DNA from: a virus
IMG/VR virus record: IMGVR_UViG_3300020723_000030
Span: 1-21,629 of that record
Reading direction: 5' to 3' (one strand)
Length of the DNA: 21,629 nt
A program made the translations under genes and the position numbers. How positions within the stretch are numbered: the first letter of the stretch is position 1; the number at the start of each line of letters is the position of its first letter. Positions 19,401-21,629 of this stretch are shown here, one piece after another. The notes under the pieces are model-generated. The model did no database searches, was not told where the DNA came from, and worked only from the letters and a program-made list of their open reading frames with translations.

Positions 19401-21629
19401 ATGAAAGTTTTCCGCTATATTTTACCTCTGATAGTTTTATCGATACAGGCGTGTGCTACTATTGTTAGCACTCAAGATGTATCCCTGCCATACGTCCTTA
19501 CTGGTTTGTCCCCTACTAATCCAGTATATGTTACATCTGGTATCCCATTTCAACAGGCAAGCGACATTCTTGTTGTCGACGTAGGTCAATCTTCAGCTCC
19601 TCGTAGCCCAGCAGACGTATTAGTATTAGGCTCAGACTACACTGTATCGGGTGGTGGATATAACACGACTAATCAAATGCAGGTTGGTACGTTAAGAGTA
19701 GTAACCAATTCAGCATCTAAGAATGTTATAGCTGGTGATACCATTTACGTATTACACAACTCTCCAGCCAACCAATTATCAGTCTTTGCTAATAGCGGAT
19801 ATTTAACGGCAAGCATGATAGAACAAGGATTAGATAAATCGGCTCTTTTGGCACAGCAGGCTTTAAATGGCAATGCAACCAGCTTACACGTCGAAGCATG
19901 GGAAACAGGCAACACTATACCTCCACAACTACTTATGACCAAGAACGCAAGGTCAGGTAGCATATTAGGATTTGATGCTAATGGTAATGTTACATTCTTT
20001 CCTACGTCTGCATCTACAATTAACTATGTTAACAGCATTACGGCTGGTGCAGGCATAACGACCAACAACAGTACAGGTAATGTTCTTATTACTAATAGTG
20101 GTGTATTAACATTAACAGGTGGTACTGGTATCAGTGTTAGCGGTTCTACAGGCAATATAACGATTAACTCTACAACTAACGGTACAGTTACCAGTGTTAG
20201 CGATACAGGTGTTAGTCCTTTATTTACCACATCTGTAACCAATTCTACAACCAATGCTAGCATTACCCATGCTTTATCTAACGCAGCAGGCAATACGATC
20301 TTTGGTAACATACTACCGACAACTACATACCCAGCTTATTATACAATTAGTAGCTTTCTAGATACGTTTAATAACACACAGGGTAGTTTACTATATCGTG
20401 GTTCTTCCTCATGGCAGGCTTTGACTCCAGGCACATCTGGTCAGGTATTAACATCTGGAGGCTCGGGTGCTAATCCTACATGGACTAATTTAACAGGTAG
20501 TGGCACTGTAACCTCTTTTAGTTCTGGTAACTTTAGTCCTTTGTTTACAACGGTTGTTACTAATAACACAACGACTCCAGCTCTTTCATTTATTACAAGC
20601 AATGTAGCAGCAAGTACGGTTTATAGTAATATTTATGGCGTATCTGGTCCTCCTAGCTTTAACACAATTACTAGTGTTTTAGATAACACATTAGGTAGTG
20701 GACAAGGTTACATACCTTACCGTGGGGCTACAACTTGGACTTCACTAACCCCAGGTACGGCAGGACAGGTTCTTACTTCGGGTGGTTCAGGGGCTAATCC
20801 TTCGTGGACAACAGTATCAACAGGTAGCGGTACGGTGACACAAGTAGGCGGTACAGGTTCAGTTAATGGTATTACGCTTACAGGTAATGTAACCACAACA
20901 GGCAATCTTACATTAGGCGGTACATTAACAGGTATAAGCAACTTACAACTAACCAATTCTAGCATAACGATTGCAGGCACTTCTACGGCTCTAGGAGGCT
21001 CTATTTCGCAAGATACCATCACTGGCCTATCCACGACAGGAATAGTCAAACGTACAGCAGCTAACACGCTTGCTATAGCTACGGCTAATATGGACTACTT
21101 ACCAGCTACTACAGGCAATAGTTCACAACTATTGGGCTCTAATGGTAGCGGTGGCTTAAGTAATGTAAGCGTAGGGTCTGGTCTTAGTTATACAGGTGGG
21201 GTATTATCAGCTACGGCAGGCGGAGGCGGTACAGTAACAACTTTTACATCGGGTAATCTTAGCCCATTATTTACTACGGCTGTATCTACACCTAACACAA
21301 CTCCAGCACTTAGCTTTGCTTTAAGCAGTGCTAATGCTCTTACAGTTTTAAGTAACCTAACAGGTAGTGCTGCTGCTCCTGCTTACAATACAGTGAGTGC
21401 TGTATTAGATAGTACGTTAGGTACAGGCCAAGGATATATACCCTATCGTGGAGCTACTATATGGACTTCGTTAACCCCTGGCACTTCTGGTCAAGTTTTA
21501 ACTAGCGGTGGAGCTGGTGCTAATCCATCTTGGACTACCCCAGCTACAGCCCCAACAGCAGCCAATCCTACGGCCTTTGTGGGCTTAACGGCGGTTAATG
21601 GTAGTGCTACTACCTTTATAAGGTCAGAC
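19401..21629 (+). CDS. Tail fibre protein with signal-peptide-like N-terminus, 3' end outside window
   Basis: An open frame of 743 residues with no stop before the window edge. Residues 1-20 (MKVFRYILPLIVLSIQACAT) are a basic-hydrophobic-Ala/Cys stretch like a secretion signal or lipoprotein signal (C18; the -2 Gln is unusual). Residues about 24-175 follow the T7 gp17 N-terminal, tail-binding domain: IPFQQASDILVVDV, VLVLGSDYTVSGGG, GTLRVV, AGDTIYVL, ASMIEQGLDKSALLAQQALN, then SILGFDANGNV. From residue 261 on it is Gly/Ser/Thr/Asn-rich with three copies of a block of about 105 residues. The sequence at the edge (ANPTAFVGLTAVNGSATTFI, then RS) is a common pre-tip segment of fibres. The role is to attach by the N-domain to the tail and recognise the host surface. 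The start has no Shine-Dalgarno sequence and lies 8 bases after the ligase stop. Confidence 0.83.
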   Translation, partial: MKVFRYILPLIVLSIQACATIVSTQDVSLPYVLTGLSPTNPVYVTSGIPFQQASDILVVDVGQSSAPRSPADVLVLGSDYTVSGGGYNTTNQMQVGTLRVVTNSASKNVIAGDTIYVLHNSPANQLSVFANSGYLTASMIEQGLDKSALLAQQALNGNATSLHVEAWETGNTIPPQLLMTKNARSGSILGFDANGNVTFFPTSASTINYVNSITAGAGITTNNSTGNVLITNSGVLTLTGGTGISVSGSTGNITINSTTNGTVTSVSDTGVSPLFTTSVTNSTTNASITHALSNAAGNTIFGNILPTTTYPAYYTISSFLDTFNNTQGSLLYRGSSSWQALTPGTSGQVLTSGGSGANPTWTNLTGSGTVTSFSSGNFSPLFTTVVTNNTTTPALSFITSNVAASTVYSNIYGVSGPPSFNTITSVLDNTLGSGQGYIPYRGATTWTSLTPGTAGQVLTSGGSGANPSWTTVSTGSGTVTQVGGTGSVNGITLTGNVTTTGNLTLGGTLTGISNLQLTNSSITIAGTSTALGGSISQDTITGLSTTGIVKRTAANTLAIATANMDYLPATTGNSSQLLGSNGSGGLSNVSVGSGLSYTGGVLSATAGGGGTVTTFTSGNLSPLFTTAVSTPNTTPALSFALSSANALTVLSNLTGSAAAPAYNTVSAVLDSTLGTGQGYIPYRGATIWTSLTPGTSGQVLTSGGAGANPSWTTPATAPTAANPTAFVGLTAVNGSATTFIRSD
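20181..21540 (+). repeat. Fibre shaft repeats of about 105-109 residues
   Basis: Three related blocks lie at 20181-20501, 20502-20828 and 21228-21540. Each starts Gly-Thr-Val-Thr, then 'SPLFTT' about 12 residues in, a middle 'VLD.TLG.GQGYIPYRGA', then 'W.SLTPGT.GQVLTSGG.GANP.WT'. Between the second and third is a 400-base related but different segment starting GTVTQVGG and containing 'GITLTGNVTTTGNLTLGGTL'. This repeat type is widespread in phage fibres, consistent with a trimeric beta-structured shaft. Repeats 2 and 3 are closer to each other than to repeat 1. Confidence 0.82.

Noticed and set aside
20024-21067. Long minus-strand frames opposite the fibre repeats
   Set aside because: They are Val/Pro/Leu-rich reflections of Thr/Gly/Asn-rich repeat coding on the + strand, with no plausible domain and no operon context.
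19401-21629. Diversity-generating retroelement target in the fibre
   Set aside because: BPP-1-like gene order made this worth checking, but no reverse transcriptase or template repeat is visible and the fibre tip is outside the window.

Overview
The window is a block of virion-structure genes from a tailed double-stranded DNA bacteriophage of podovirus type (short tail, T7-like injection proteins). Every convincing gene is on the + strand, tightly packed and often overlapping by 1-17 bases. There are no host housekeeping genes, tRNAs, insertion sequences or CRISPR arrays. The gene order (portal, small genes, scaffold, capsid, cement-like protein, tail tube proteins, internal virion proteins, fibre) recalls T7-like and Bordetella phage BPP-1-like podoviruses. 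Base composition is moderately AT-rich. The host cannot be named from this window; a Gram-negative bacterium is a reasonable guess from the ejection-protein set and the co-chaperonin.

Layout. (1) 2-3730, head assembly: C-terminal part of the portal, three small genes of unknown function, a scaffold-like protein, a GroES-like co-chaperonin and a small possible head protein, closed by a strong intrinsic terminator at 3752-3783. (2) 3784-5652, capsid unit: a 155-base structured leader, the major capsid protein (start placed at 3939, not at the upstream in-frame ATG at 3852) and a cement/decoration-like protein, closed by a second strong terminator at 5611-5652. (3) 5660-9971, tail tube: a tail tubular protein A-like gene and a very large tail tubular protein B/stabilisation-like gene, both enlarged by inserted modules. 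(4) 9968-17712, a small GNAT-like protein and three internal virion (ejection) proteins of 166, 567 and 1710 residues. (5) 17712-19392, a 48-residue very acidic ORF with a good ribosome binding site, overlapping a 516-residue PurD-like ATP-grasp ligase. (6) 19401 to the window end, an unfinished tail-fibre gene with a signal-peptide-like start, a T7-fibre-like N-terminal domain and large internal repeats.

How it fits together: the scaffold, portal, capsid and cement proteins build the head, and the co-chaperonin probably adapts the host GroEL to fold the capsid protein. The tail tube proteins and fibre attach to the portal, and the three internal proteins are predicted to be ejected to make a channel through the envelope. 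The most interesting features are the co-chaperonin inside the capsid operon, the acidic peptide plus ATP-grasp ligase pair, and a carbohydrate-binding-like module repeated across three neighbouring virion proteins, accompanied by local GC-rich patches that suggest modular recombination. All functional names come from reading motifs by eye; no database search was run.
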